A DNA stretch of 64,000 nucleotides, taken from Ricinus communis. Its lineage: Eukaryota > Streptophyta > Magnoliopsida > Malpighiales > Euphorbiaceae. The position numbers were made by a program, and so were the translations under genes. The notes under the pieces were generated by a model that saw only the letters and a program-made list of their open reading frames with translations, searched no databases and was not told the DNA's origin. The stretch spans positions 29,130,362-29,194,361 of the forward strand of contig NC_063257.1 in NCBI RefSeq assembly GCF_019578655.1. Reading direction: 5' to 3'. Of this stretch, positions 37,728-50,686 are shown piece after piece (within the stretch, counting starts at the first letter, position 1; every line of letters starts with the position of its first letter).

Positions 37728-38990
37728 TAGGCTGTAATTGAACCGAGCCGAACCGAATATCAACAATTTCAGGCTTGGTTTGTTTAATCCTAGCAGAGGC
37801 TCGAGCTCGAGCTCGAGCTCAACCCGTTTAAAAATAATTAGGCTCGCAAATAGCTCGAGCTCGGTTCATAACTAGCTCAATTCGAATTTGATTCAGTCAA
37901 TGGTTGCATAATGAGAAAGGCTCGAATGCGAGCTTGTTAAGCACAATTTGAGCTCGAGCTCAGGCTCGTTAAGCATTTTTTAATTAAGTTAATCAATAGC
38001 AACATCTAACAATATAGCAAAGAATGATTAGCAAAGAAATATTAAAAAAAATCAAATTTGTAATAAAAATAATCAAAATTAGCTTCTAAAAATATAGCAA
38101 AACATGCAAAAAAAAAAGTATTACTAAAACAACATGAATAATGAAAGTAAAGACTATCGGTGCATAAAAATTTCAAAAAAACCATACTGAACATATCACA
38201 AGTCTGTGTTAACTTATAAAAGCATATAAATCGGCCCCACTATATCATTTTCTAGTGGCACTCACCTTTTAATGAATAATATTTATAAAATTTAAAATAT
38301 AAGATAGTCGAAGTGTGATATAATAAAGTAGCTAAAAAATTTTCATAATAATATATTAACTTATATAAATTATAGTCTTGATTTATTTTAGCTTAGTTTT
38401 CAATTTGATTACTATTTATAAATATAAATGTAAATTCAATCCAAAGTTTTAATTAAATTAAGATTTTCTCAGAGAAACCGTATGATCCAACACCGACACT
38501 CTAGTCTATTGACTCCAAGATTTGAGTTGGAGAAATATGAGATATCTAAGAACTGAAGAGCATGAGATTGAAAAGAAAATACTTTATGTTAAGGTTAAGG
38601 CATATATAAGCTTTTGCAACAATGGCAATACCACTGACTATATTCATTTAGACATAATGTTTAATTTTTTCTTTCTACGCTAGTGCTTGGTTAGTCATGA
38701 CCTATTATATACTAATTAAGATTTTAAAAATAAATAATTTTTTATTTAAATTAGTATAATTAGAGGATGCATTTAGAATATTTTTACCGTCGTAAAAATA
38801 TAATTAAATTTTACAATACACTATAATTCATAATTAAAATAAAAACTGTATCAATAGGTCAACTTTATTTTATCTAATTTGAAAAAATACTTATTTTATT
38901 AATTTGTGTATAGAATATGTTTATTTATTATTAATTTCTTTTTTGTAATTTTTTACTAATAGTAATCACTACATTAAAATGTTGTAGTTA

Positions 38991-39036
<46 letters not shown>

Positions 39037-39380
39037 TTGAATTCGAGCTCGAGCTTATAAACGAGTTGGCTCACAAGCCTGCTTATTAAGCTTATAAACG
39101 AGCTAGATTGTGGACCTATTTGCGAGCTTTATAAACGAACCGAGCTTGAGCTCGAGCTTATGAGCCCGTTCGCGAAGTTATTTGCGAGCTAGTAAAAGAG
39201 TAGGTTCGTGAGCTAACGAACCAAACTCTCTCAAGCTCGAGTTTGGCTTGATAGAATTATCGAGGTTGAAATTGAGCTCGAGCTTGGCTCGTTTAAATTA
39301 ATGAATGACTTCAAACTAGCTTTTTATCGATCCGAGCTCCGAATAGCTCAAACGAGACGTTTGGTTCATTTACAGTCCTA
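37728..39380. mobile_element. DNA-transposon-like insertion with inverted ends, GAGCTCGAGCT-rich
   Basis: A 1653-bp segment interrupts the integrase. Its ends are inverted repeats: TAGGCTGTAATTGAACCGAG at the left and, on the opposite strand, TAGGACTGTAAATGAACCAA at the right. Both subterminal regions are packed with GAGCTCGAGCTCGAGCTC-like words, and an ATT microsatellite (38991-39036) lies inside. There is no coding sequence. Plant hAT-like elements often have ends of this kind, but the expected 8-bp target duplication is not seen. The flanks rejoin with only a 1-2 base overlap to restore the integrase frame. Class assignment is therefore open. Confidence 0.65.
38991..39036. repeat. ATT trinucleotide microsatellite
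   Basis: About 15 units of ATT inside the inserted element. Confidence 0.95.
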
Positions 39381-39830
39381 ACCTCTGAATGGTCGAGGCT
39401 TGACTATGGAATATAGATCTGTTGTAGGCACTCTATGCATATTTCCATACTTTTGACCTTGCTTGCAACCTTTAGAATAACTAATATAGTCTTTCAAGAT
39501 TGATGGCCAATAATAGCCATGTCTCTTAATCAACCATCTCATCTTTGTTCATGATCGGTGTGCTCTATACTTCCTCATGTACTAGCTTCATCACCTCTAA
39601 GGCATCTGGAAATCCTAAGCATCTAAGGAGAAGACCGTCAAATCGCTTCCTATACATCTCCCTATCCACCATCATAAAGTTTTGTGCCTGAATTCCCACT
39701 CTACGAGAAACTCTAATATTAGGACACTCCAAATATTTCCTAATTAGCGATCTCCAATCTCTTGCCATATTTACATCAGTACTTAAGGATTCAACTAACA
39801 TTCCTCGCTATACTATGGAAGGATGCAATC
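39381..39830 (-). pseudogene. Ty3/gypsy integrase N-terminal (zinc-binding) part
   Basis: On the minus strand, ARDWRSLIRKYLECPN through MVDREMYRKRFDGLLLRCLG and VMKLVHEEV corresponds to the segment before and at the start of the integrase zinc domain. It reads on to KPRPF at the junction with the inserted element. The 78-codon frame 39565-39801 is the longest open part. Several stops follow, so it is inactive. Confidence 0.85.
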
Positions 39831-40429
39831 TCCTTTGAACTAATAACATTGAGTGTATCAATTTCTCAAACATCCTAAGGTCTGATGCAATCTGTGCCAA
39901 CTCATCCACCTTAAGATTTAACTTTCTAGGAACATGCACAAAATCTACTTCCTTAAATCCTTGAATCTATTATACAACAACCGTAAAGTAAGGTGCTAAA
40001 GAAAGATTATTGCATTTATAATCCCCAGACATTTGCTTAAGAACTAACTACGAATCTCTAATAATCCTTAATTCCTAAGCCCTTAATTCCTTAAGTACTT
40101 CTAACCCAATCACCAAGGCCTCATATTATGCTTGATTATTTATGCAATTAAAATCTAAATTAAATGAGAGAGAAGTTTTGACACATGATGGTGATGTGAT
40201 AACAACTCCTACCCCTGCTTTCTCGGTGCTCGACCCATCAAACTTCAAGATCCATGGCGTTACTTCAGTTCCACACACTTGAAAGTCAGGTACTTCTTCT
40301 ACAATTATTTCCAAACACAGATGATCTGCCAAAAAGTCTGTCAAAGCCTGGCCCTTTACTGACTTCTAAGGAAAATAGGCCAAAGTGAACTCAGTCAAAG
40401 CTAAAAACCACTTCCCTATCCTAATGAAT
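39831..40429 (-). pseudogene. Second (archaeal-type) RNase H of the Tat element
   Basis: The minus strand encodes GQALTDFLADHL, then WILKFDGSSTEKAGVGVVIT (40180-40260) and SLSFNLDFNCINNQA, then remnants of the LKELRA and DFVHVPRKLN blocks toward 39900. A second RNase H domain between the first RNase H and the integrase marks the Tat lineage (Ogre, Retand and relatives). The first catalytic Asp (FDGS) is present. The frame is broken by stops after NNQA. The right edge (40430) is where T4 interrupts the first RNase H. Confidence 0.88.
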
Positions 40430-42560
40430 TGTAATATCCAATATTTTATTTTGAAATAATAATAATGATAGTAGTATATATATATATATATAACCCCTCC
40501 TTTTTCTTACCCTCCCCTCTCCCTCCTCTTTTTTCCTTCCTCCCTCTCCTTCTTCCCTTCTCCCTCCTTTCCGCTGGTTGCCTCACATTTCCCCGTCGCC
40601 TGCGCGCCGCCAAGCTGCCACCAGCTTCTTTCCTTTCCGCTACCACCAACGTTGACCGAAAGTAGGGAGCTGTCATCGTCGTTCGGCATCTTGCCAGCAT
40701 GTTTTCAGCGATCAGATGCCGAGAATGAGTTCCTCATCCCCGAAAACCCCAAAAGCAGCCCTCCTCCGCCAGAAAATCCTTATCGGCAGCCTTGGGGAGT
40801 GTTGCATGAGTAGCGACTTTCCGGCCCCGATCCGACGTCTTTCGGCCACTTTCCGGCCAAAACTCTTGTACTTTCGGACTCCCCACAACTTGAGCTTCAT
40901 GTAGGCACTTCCGGATTCGAATTCCGACACTGTTGGCCAAACCGGCTTCCGGACCCCGGTGTTTTCCGGACATACGAAATATTTCGATTTCGACTCGGTA
41001 TAATTTTATTTTAGACTTTGAAAATTTTGTTATAATATTAGAAAGTTATTGTGGCTATTAATTGCTTGTGATGAGTAGTTTAAAAATAAATCAAATTAAA
41101 TTATTTGTGTTGTTGTGTTGTGAAGTCGGGAAAATATTAATGCAGTTCTTGTGGCTCGACTCTTGTTATTAAATTCCAGCATATTTGATATGTTTTTAGC
41201 AGGTCCTGGACCCGTTTTACGGGGGGTAAATGTCCGTAAATTAGGAGAGGTTCTGTCAAATTTCCGGCAAATTCCTCGAGTCTAATTTAATATTAAATAG
41301 TCTATTCTAGGGTCTAAGTTTAGGAAAAATCTATGAATGTCTATTAATTGTATATCTTTTGTTACTAGATAATTCAGCCTTCCCGCCAGTTCCACCCGAG
41401 GCGTAGGAGCGAACTGCGGAACGCGTCAAATCTATGAGTTAAAGTCACTTAATCGTTGCACTATTGCTAAGTCTGAATTTAATATGCTATTTTAGAAATT
41501 TATGCGTAATATGATGATTAGTATCGCAATATAAATAATTGCACGTTGCTTTACCCTAAATTTTTAATCTTAATTTCAATATATGTTGAATGATTTCATA
41601 TGACAATGATATTTATTAAATGTGATGATTGCGATTTGGGAATGTGGCTTTCGTAGAACATGCCACCTGATGGGTTACATCAGGACTGCGCGCGCACCGG
41701 TAATGATCATGGACAAGTAATAAGATTATTATGAGTTTTGCCCTGGTCGAGCATGGCTCTCTAGGCTGATTTGAGTATATTACCGGAGGTAAGGTCCCTG
41801 GTCGAGCGATGCTCTCTGGGTGCCGGCTTGGTTGGAATCAAGTGTTCAGGCCGGAAGTAAGGTCCCTTGTCGAGCGATGCTCTCTGGGCGCCAGCTTGGT
41901 TGTAAATCAACTGTTCAGGCTGGAGGTAAGGACCCTAATCGAGCTTTGCTCTCTGGGCGCCAAACCTATTAGATTAAGAGAGCCGAAAAGCTACTAGAGT
42001 TTAGGGTTAAGGTTCTATTGAGCCACTCGTCTCGTAAAAGTAAAAATATATTTCATTTATTTAAATTATGGCCTGTTTATATTATGATTTGTATTTATGT
42101 TCAGGGCTGGTTTACTGATTCAAATAATTGATATTTTCTGTGAAGATTGCAGTAGTCTCTAGATTATTTAATTTTAACTCACTCCCGAGACTGACAGTCT
42201 CAGTTGTAATTTTTTTTAGGTGACAGTTAAAGTGCTTCGCCATTCTGCATTTTTGACAGTCTGATTTCTTCTTCCTTGGACTTTTGTAATCATCTTGTAA
42301 TACTATACTTTTGTTATTATTTGCTCTAGATTTTCTGCAGTAGTGAACTTTAAAAATTGTCGTGATTATCTTGGTCCATGTTGGATGTATGATGCTATAA
42401 AAACCTGATAGAATTATTTATAAATGTCATTCATGATTAATTATATTTGTTTACTGTTTATCTGGATTTATGGGTCGGTAAGGCTTACAATGGGTTTTGG
42501 TGGCCTTAAGCCTACCCATTCCCTAGTGCCGGTCACGGGCCCACATAATGGGTCATGACA
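40430..42560 (+). mobile_element. Family T solo LTR, copy T4 (short form)
   Basis: A 2131-bp LTR starts TGTAATATCC and ends GGTCATGACA, with an exact 5-bp duplication, TGAAT, at 40425-40429 and 42561-42565. It is shorter because its 5' part is abbreviated. An AT microsatellite (40475-40492) and a pyrimidine tract (40493-40580) come directly before the GC-rich core. Four hairpin subrepeats occupy about 41740-41960. It belongs with T2 and T3 by its GTAGAACATGCCACCTG block near 41655. It sits inside the RNase H coding region of the Tat element. Confidence 0.93.
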
Positions 42561-43800
42561 TGAATAGCCTATCCAACATGTATTTCACCAAATATGTTTG
42601 TAAAACTACATGTACTCTCGAGTGAATAAGATAATGGCAAAGTTTGGAACAAGCAAAATACAACACTAAACACATCTTTTCTATCGAGGAATACCTTCTT
42701 TAAGTATTAGTAATGATTCTATTAAGATAATAGATTGCTTACTCATGAACTATTTTGCATTAGTAAACAATCGACAGAATCATGAATAGTAGAGAGATAT
42801 AACCTTAGTCGGAATCGTTCTCTTGGAGGCATCAACACAAGAGATTTAGCCAAGTAGCTCTTGATCTTGTTGAAAGCATGTTTATGCTTTTCCTCCCATA
42901 CAAACTCTTCTTTATTCTTGTGCTTCAACAGACTTGAGAACTCCTTAGCTTTTCTGACCAGATTAGCAATAAACCTCTTGAGATAATTGATTTGTCCTAA
43001 AAACCCCCCCACAACTCTTTTTTTTAAGGAGGCTTTGCTTCCATAATAGCTCTAGCCTTATTCTTGTTGATCTTCGTGCCTTATTGATGAACTAAAAAAT
43101 CCTAAAAAGTTTCCAACCTTATTCCATATGCGCACTTGAGTGGATTCAACTTCAAATTATGAACTCGCATCCTTAGAAATGCCTTTTTTAGATGCTTCAC
43201 ATGATCCTTTGCTTGTTTAGATTTCATAACAATGTTGTCAATGTATGCCACTAATGTGGCTAATCATGTCATGAAATATGGCATTCACGGTCTACTAATA
43301 CATTGCTCTTATGTTCTTCAATTAAACGATATCACCACCATTTGAAGCATCCTATAGATCTCGAACACTTGAATATTTGCTACGAAAGTCATTCTCAGCT
43401 ATAAAGATCTAGTTATAGCCATAAAAATAATTCATAAAAGACAACAACTTATGAGAGGGCAGTAGCACCTATAAGAGTGTTTACAATCGGCATATATCCT
43501 TGGTTATGGCGATATTGAGATCCCGAAAGTCAACACAAATCCCGAGTTTCCCATTCTTCTTGACTACGGGAACCATATTAGCCAGCCACTTTACATACTT
43601 GGTTGGTCGAATAAAACTTGCCTTCCTTAGCTTTTCGATCACCTCCTTGACATTCAAATTAACTTCCTTAGACATTCTTCGTGGAGGCCGTCAGTAAAGT
43701 TGAATTTCCTCCTTGATAGGAAGGTGGTGCTCTACCAATATTTTGTATAATCCTGGCATCTCTTCAAAACTCCAAGCAAACAATCCTTAAACTCGTGTAA
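42561..43800 (-). pseudogene. Tat-type reverse transcriptase and start of RNase H
   Basis: On the minus strand: RT fingers VKEVIEKLRKASFIRPTKYV and VVKKNGKLGICVDFRDLN (43490-43670); the catalytic loop, which reads YIDN instead of YIDD or YVDD (43234-43245, Asn codon 43234-43236); then LKLNPLKCAYGI; the connection GGFLGQINYLKRFIANLVRK (42950-43012); and the RNase H start IEKMCLVLYFA to about 42570, where T4 interrupts. Stops occur, for example after LETF. RT and RNase H would copy the element's RNA into DNA in the cytoplasm; this copy cannot. Confidence 0.9.
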
Positions 43801-44330
43801 AGTATCAATAATCTTTTTTCAAGGTTAGGATTAAGGATACTGCTAATATAAGTTATTCGAGGATCTTCTTTAGTTCCCAGATTCACTTCTAGTAATGGTT
43901 CTTGAATTTCAGCCTTCTGTCATCCAACTTTATGGGTGTCGAATTCAAATCCTCAAACTGAAATTTCTCTCCATCATCTTCCTCATCCTTTGATTTGTAT
44001 TCAAAAATCACCTATACGCCATCTACTTCCCAAGTTTCTTCGTCTTCCAGATCATTAGAAAGTTGTTGCATGTGTGCTCTTAGGATTACGGTTGTAGCTA
44101 CCACATAATGTTCTTGAGAAAGCTTAATCATCTAACTCCTCAATGATTGGTATCATTGGCCACTTGTAAGGCATAATAGCAGTTTGAGATAAAAGTTCCT
44201 TAGATTTCATCTTAAGATAATCCTTATGTGAAGTTGTCACTAAGTTAGGAAATCCACACTTATTCTTCCAAGGAATAAGGAACTGGATCGGTTTGCAAGT
44301 TTTCGTAATAGTACTTTGCTTCCATTAAAT
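43801..44330 (-). pseudogene. Protease-to-RT linker of the Tat element
   Basis: The stretch lies between the protease and RT. The minus strand shows scattered readable pieces (for example MPYKWPMIPIIEELDD near 44135-44180) separated by stops. It has no further domain that I recognise. Confidence 0.6.
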
Positions 44331-44953
44331 CTGTTGATGCTTGGAAAGGCTTGTTGTCTACCAAACTACTTCCACATTATTCCTTTTCCATAACAATAAG
44401 AACTAATGTAATGAGGATAACACACATGAATTAGAGTGAATCCAATCCCTTCCAAGTAAGGCTTGATAGCTTGTCCTAGAATCAACCACAAAGAAAGCAA
44501 ACAGAGATGTCTTACTTCCTATAATAGTTTCTACTGGCAGAATCCCAAAGTCTTAGTAACTTCCCTAATAAATGTAGCTACTGACACTTCTCTAGAATTG
44601 AGATCCCAAGTGACTTCCCAAGTGTTCGTGATATCCTTAATGGCATAACGTTTACTACAGAACCATTATTAATTAGAACCTTTGATATTAGCCTTTCATT
44701 AAGTTGTGCCTTGATGTAGAGTGCCTGATGTGCCTCGTCATCCTTTCGGATGGTTTGTAGAAAATCACCTTCTTTGGCCCACTCCTATTCGGATATTGAA
44801 TTGTGATTCTGCTGTAGAAAGCATTAAATTCCTTCCATCCTTATAGATTACCTCTTGAGTCTTCTCCTTGACACTTTGAACATCCTCAGCTTTTACCTTT
44901 TGAAATGCAATTGAAAAAAATGATTGTAGTCATCACATATTTTCAAAGGCATA
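44331..44953 (-). pseudogene. Tat-type aspartic protease
   Basis: The minus strand reads KVLINNGSVVNVMPLRI (44640-44685), later LFAFFVVDSRTSYQALLGRD and WIHSN (about 44430-44500), the usual order of a retroviral-type pepsin-like protease. The catalytic triplet should be D-N-G or D-S-G. Here it is NNG, with the first Asn codon at 44668-44670, so the enzyme would be inactive even without the stops. Protease would cut the gag-pol polyprotein. T5 begins at 44954. Confidence 0.87.
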
Positions 44954-47938
44954 TGTAATACTCAAAAAATTTCTTTAATAAAGATAATATTAATAATGAT
45001 TAATAAATGAATTTTTATTTAAATTAATTTAATTTTTATTTTTATTTGGTTTAATTGGAATGAATTAAGTAAAATTTTAATGTTAGACAATTAAAGGAAT
45101 TATTTTTTCTATATCCAATTAGTTGGATATTTAAGAAATTAATTAAGTAAATTATTTGAGAAATAGATTATAATTTTGGTTATTCAAAATTTTCCTCCAA
45201 ATGAATATATTTAGTTAAATTCTATATTTGAAAATTATGAAAGAATTTATAAAGGATGTCTTTATAAAAGAATTATTGGAAAAAATTGGTATTTTAATTA
45301 GCTAATGATATTAAATTTTAAGTTGGAAAATATTTAGCAAATTGATTATTTAATTTAATTGTGTGTTAGGACTAAATTGAAAATTTATTTTGGAATAAGG
45401 ATTAAAAGTAAAATTTTATTATTATATGGGAGTTTAATGAAAATTTGTAAGTTTGCTATTTTTGTCGATAAATATGTCGGCAGGGGTATATATGTAATTA
45501 TATATTTTTAATAATTCTAATTTGGCCCAAATTAATAAGTCAGGGGCTTAATTGAAAGGCTAAAGAAAAGTTTAGGGGTTAATTGGAAATTTTACAGGGT
45601 GAAATTGTTGTAATTAAAAAAAGTTGAGGGACCAAAAGGTAAGAAAGAAAAATGCAAGGACCTAATGTCGATATTGGTAGGAAAGAAAGAAGAAAAGAAG
45701 AAAAAGGAAGAAGAAGAAGAGAGGAGGAGGAAGAAGCAGGGGAGGGAGTTGCATCGTCATGGCCGGCAGTGGCGAGCTCCGGAGGTGTGGTGAAGTGGGC
45801 CGAGGCGGAGGCCGAGGCGGCGGCAAAGAAGTCCAGCGATCGGTGAGAGAATGCGAGAGGTGGCAACGGTTTTCTTGTCGACGTTCCGGCCATTTCCGAC
45901 ATCCTTTGGCTGTGATCTGGGTCTCAATTTGACCGGTAAGTTGAAGGCTTTCTTTTGGGAGTGGCAGCATCGGCTTTGGTGGCCGGAGGAGGAAGTTCAG
46001 GCAAGGAGTTGGCAACTGCATTTTCTGGCTTTCTCGGCAAGCTCCGGCAAGCTATGGATGATTGGAGGACGTATCCCGACTCTTCTCAGCTCAAGCTTCG
46101 CAATGGCACCGGTTTCGTGGCGATCGGGCTTCGTTTGCAAATTGGCGATTGAGATCATCCGTAAATCTCTTCAAATGATCTGAGGTCGGATCGGAAAATC
46201 GGAAGCGGAGATCATCATCAGTGCGTCGTTTCGAGTCCGATGGTGTGTTCGGATAGTCGATCGAACTCCGGCGGCTGGAGGCGAGTCCACCGAGCGATCA
46301 AGGGTCTCGGTAATTTTTTCTGGCCCATTAATTTTGGAATTCTTTGATTTAATTTATGCTTATTGATTTGTGTTGAATATTAGATGATATTTGTGAGTCA
46401 AAATTAATAGTTTGTCGAACTACCTGCCGTAGTCGTGATTTTTATGTTGTGTGGCGGAGTCGGGAAAAATAGTGAAGTCTTGGGGACCCGACTCCCGTTG
46501 TGTTAAATTGTTGGATATTTGAAGTGTTTTTCTGGCAGGTCCTGAACCCATTTTACGGGGGATAAATGTCCTTATTGTAGGGGAGGTTCTGCCGAATTTT
46601 CGGTAGAATTTACCCGAGTCGAGATTCTTAGACAGTCAGTCCTAGGAATCTAGACCTAGGATTAATGGTCAATTGTTTCAGCGTTTCGACAAATTGTTTT
46701 CCGTGATTAGATAATCCATCTGTTCGGCTCGCTCTAACCAAGGCATCGGAGCAGAGCTAGGAGGTCGCCAAAAACTGTGAGTTAAAGTCATATATCGATT
46801 ATGCACGTGTCATGCATAAATTTTTGATTTGCAATTATTCATTTAATTATTATTCATTTGTATCATGCTTTTGATTACTATTCATTTATATATCATTTTT
46901 TTATCATTGATTTTATTATTGCATGATGACACGGGATGGGACGGCAGTAGAACACATTAGGTTGATGAGTGTACCGATATAGGTCCGAGAGTGATTGGAA
47001 AAGGGTAAATAGGTAAATTTGAAAAGTAAAGATTAGGACTTGCCCTGGTCGAGCATCGCTCTCTGGGCTTAGTAGAGTGTGGTTGCCGGAGTAAAGGTCC
47101 TTGGATGAGCATTGCTTTCTGGGCGCCGGCTTATTTGGAAATCTAAGTGACCAGACTGGAGGTAAGGTCCCTGGTCGAGCTTCGCTCTCTGGGCGCCAGT
47201 CTTACTAGAATAAGAGAGCCAAAAGGCTAAGGCTGATAGTGAATATTAAGTGACCAGACTGGAGTTAATGACCCTGGTCGAACTTTGCTCTCTAGGCGCC
47301 ACTCCTATTGGAATGAGATTAGTTGGGATATTAGAGTTGAGATTAGTCAAGATGTCAGTATGGAGATTGATCGAGATGTTTGTGTTGGGATTAGGGCTCT
47401 ACTGATGTACTCTGTCCCGTTGTGTGTGAAAATTATTTTATTCAAGCATGATATGACACGTTTAATTTTTGCATGACTTAGTATTTATTTCAAATTAAAT
47501 AAATGTACTATTGAAGGGTTTGTAATTGTTTTTAGATATATGATTTTAACTCACTCTAGAGACTGACAATCTCAATTTTATTGTTTTTCATATCTGTGAC
47601 TGTTAGTCTTCTCACGACTCTTGTCTAGTAACCCGACTCCTTCGTCATCGGGTGATGTATTTGATTTGGTATTTTAATTTGTAAATTCTTAGAATCTCCA
47701 CAGTTGAAATAGTAGATGTATCAATTGAAATTTTATGTAGTTTCGGGTCTCGCCTAATTCTTCTGGCAAACCGAATTAATTGTGTAAATTTAATGGTTAC
47801 GAAATTGTGGAATCAATAGTATTAAATGAGATAAGATTTATTTAAGTCAGTGAGTGTTAGGCTTACTACGGGATTCGGCGGCCTTACGCCTACCCATTCC
47901 CTAGTGCCGGTCACGAGCCCACAAATCGGGTCGTGAAA
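44954..47938 (+). mobile_element. Family T solo LTR, copy T5
   Basis: A 2985-bp LTR with an exact 5-bp duplication, GCATA, at 44949-44953 and 47939-47943. It starts TGTAATACTC. The last bases read GTCGTGAAA, so the usual CA end has become AA. A purine-only stretch at about 45680-45745 leads into the GC-rich core (45745-46320). Four hairpin subrepeats lie near 47048, 47104, 47174 and 47278. Its middle (ACACGGGATGGGACGGCAG near 46928) places it with T1 and T6. Confidence 0.93.
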
Positions 47939-48111
47939 GCATATGAATTTGTCCACCATGAAGTTATCTTCCATGCCTTGTTGATTGTCGCCAACTGACT
48001 CATCATCATCCTATCCACTAGCAATGATTGCATTCGTAGATGTATCCATATGAGCAGGTCCATAATAGAATACCTTGAAGTCATACATATCAGATGGTTG
48101 GCCAGGTAAAT
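47939..48111 (-). pseudogene. Short piece of gag-pol linker between T5 and T6
   Basis: About 170 bp of the host Tat element are left between two oppositely oriented LTR insertions. It includes both target duplications (GCATA at the left, TAAAT at the right). No domain can be recognised in so short a piece. Confidence 0.65.
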
Positions 48112-50686
48112 TGTCACGACCCCATCTGTGAGCCCGTGACCGGCACTAAGGAATGGGTAGGTGTAAGGCCATCGAAACCCGTAGTAAGCCTGACACTCAC
48201 TAACTCAATTAAACCTCATCTCATTTTAATGATGCCACAATTTATCTTAACCATTAAATTTTACATAATTAATTCGATCTACCAGAAGAATTATGCGAGA
48301 CCCGAAACTACTGAAAATTTCAACTGATATATATATCTATTATTTCTACTACGGAGAATCTAAGATTTTACAAATTAACATTCCAATTCAATTACATCAC
48401 CCGATGATGAAGAAGTCGGGTTACTAGACAAGAGTCGCGAGAAGACTAACAGTCACGGATCTGAAAAAAAATAGTAAAATTGAGGCTGTCAGTTTCGAGA
48501 GTGAGTTAAAATCATATATCTAAAAACAGTTGCAAACACCTCAATAATATATTTATTTAATTTGAAATAAATACTAAGTCATGCAAAAATAAACGTGTCA
48601 TATCATGCTTAAATTAAATAAAATAATTTCTTACACGCTACGGGACAGAGTACTTCAGTAGAACCCTAATCCTAACACTAACATCTCGGTCAATCTCAAC
48701 ACTGACATCTCGACTAATCTAAACTCTAACGTCTCGACTCTCTCATTCCAACAGAACTGGTGCCCAGAGAGTGAAGCTCGACCAGGGTCCTTAACTCCAA
48801 TCCGGTCACTTAATGTTCACTATCAGCCTTAGCTTTTCGGCTCTCTTATTTCAATAAGACTGGCACCTAGAGAGTGAAGCTCGATCAGGGACCTTACCTC
48901 CAATCTAGTCACTTAGGTTTCCAAATAAGTCGGCGCCCAGAGAGCAATGCTCGACTAGGGACCTTACCTCTAGTCTGGTCACTTAGGTTTCCAAATAAGC
49001 CGGCGCCTAGAGAGCAATGCTCGACCAGGGACCTTTACTCCGGCAACTACACTCTACTAAGCCTCGAGAGCGATGCTCGACCAGGGCAAGTCGTAAACTT
49101 TCCTTCTTAAATTTACCCATTTACCCTTTTTCCATCACTCTCAGATTTATACCGGTACACTCATCAAACTAATATGTTATACTGTCGTCCCATCTCGTAT
49201 CATCATGCAATAATAAAATTAATGATAAAAGAAAGGATATATATATATATATATATGAATAGTAATCAAAAGCATGTTACAAATGAATAATAATTAAATG
49301 AATAATTTAAACTTGCAATCAAATAATCATAGTAGCTATTCAAAAATTATGCATGACACGTACATAACCGATATATGACTTAACTCACAACTTTGGTGAC
49401 CTCCTAGCTCTTCTCTGATGCCTCGGGTGGAGTGAGCCGAACAGACGAATTATCTAATCACGGAAAACAATTCATCAATAATGCTGAAACAATTGACCAT
49501 TAACCCTAGGTCTAGATTCCTAGGATTGATTGTCTAAGAATCTCGACTCGAGTAAATTCTACCGAAAATTAGGCAGAACCTCCCCTACAATACGAATATT
49601 TACCCCCCGTAAAACGGGTCGAGGACCTGCCAGAAAAAACACTTTAAATATTCAACAATTTAATACAATGGGAGTCGGGTCCTCAAGACTTCATTATTTT
49701 CCCGACTCCGCCACACAACACAAATCACGATTATAGCAGGCAGTCCAACAACCAATTATTTTAACACACAAATATTATCTAATACTCAACATAAATCAAT
49801 AAGCATATAATAAACTAGAGAATTACAAAATCTACGGGCCAGAGAAAAATTACCGAGACGCTTGATCGCTCGGTCGACTCGCCTCCAGCCGCCGGAGTCC
49901 GATCGACGATCCGAACACACCATCGGACTCGAAACGACGCGCTAATGACGATTTCTGCTTCCAATTTTTTAATCTGACCTCCGATCATCTGGAGAGATTT
50001 GCGGACGATCTCAGCCATCGATTTGCAAACGAAATCCGATCGCCACGAAACCGGTGCCATTGTAAAGCTTAAGTTGAGGAGATTCGGGATACGTCCTCCG
50101 ATCATCCATAGCTTGCCGGAGCTCGCCGAAAAACACCGCTGCCAACACCTCGCTGGAACTCCCTTCTCCGGCCACCAAAGCCAACACCGCCGCCACCAAA
50201 AAGAAGCCCTCAACTCACCGGTCAAACCAAGTACGACCTCGCCGGGGCAGGAAGCCGGCGATACCACAACGCCCCCTTTTTTTCTTTGTTGCTAACGCCA
50301 CCGGACTACGCCCCATTTCCCTTCATCTTTCTCCCCCCGACGACTTCTTCTCCCTCTTCCTTCTTCCTTAGTTCTTTTCTTCTTTCTTTCCTTCTAATAT
50401 CGACATTAGGTCCCTGCATTTTTCTTTCTTACCTTTTGGTCCCTCAACTTTTTTAATTACTATCAATTTCATCCCGTAAAAATTCCAATTAACCCCTAAA
50501 CTTTTCTTAAAGATCCTACTAATTGGGTATAGAAAAATAACTCCTTTATTTATCTAGCATTAAAATTCCACTTAATTCATTCCAATTTAAACCAAATAAA
50601 AATTAAATTAAATTAATTTAAATAAAAACTCATTTATTAATCATTATTAATATTATCTTTATTAAAGAAAAATTTTGGGTATTACA
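48112..50686 (-). mobile_element. Family T solo LTR, copy T6
   Basis: A 2575-bp LTR on the minus strand, from TGTCACGACCCC to GGTATTACA, with an exact 5-bp duplication, TAAAT, at 48107-48111 and 50687-50691. It has five hairpin subrepeats (near 48765, 48865, 48935, 49005 and 49063), an AT microsatellite (49237-49256), a GC-rich core (about 49860-50330) and a pyrimidine tract to about 50400. It is closely similar to T1 over shared blocks and forms an inverted pair with T5. Confidence 0.93.
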
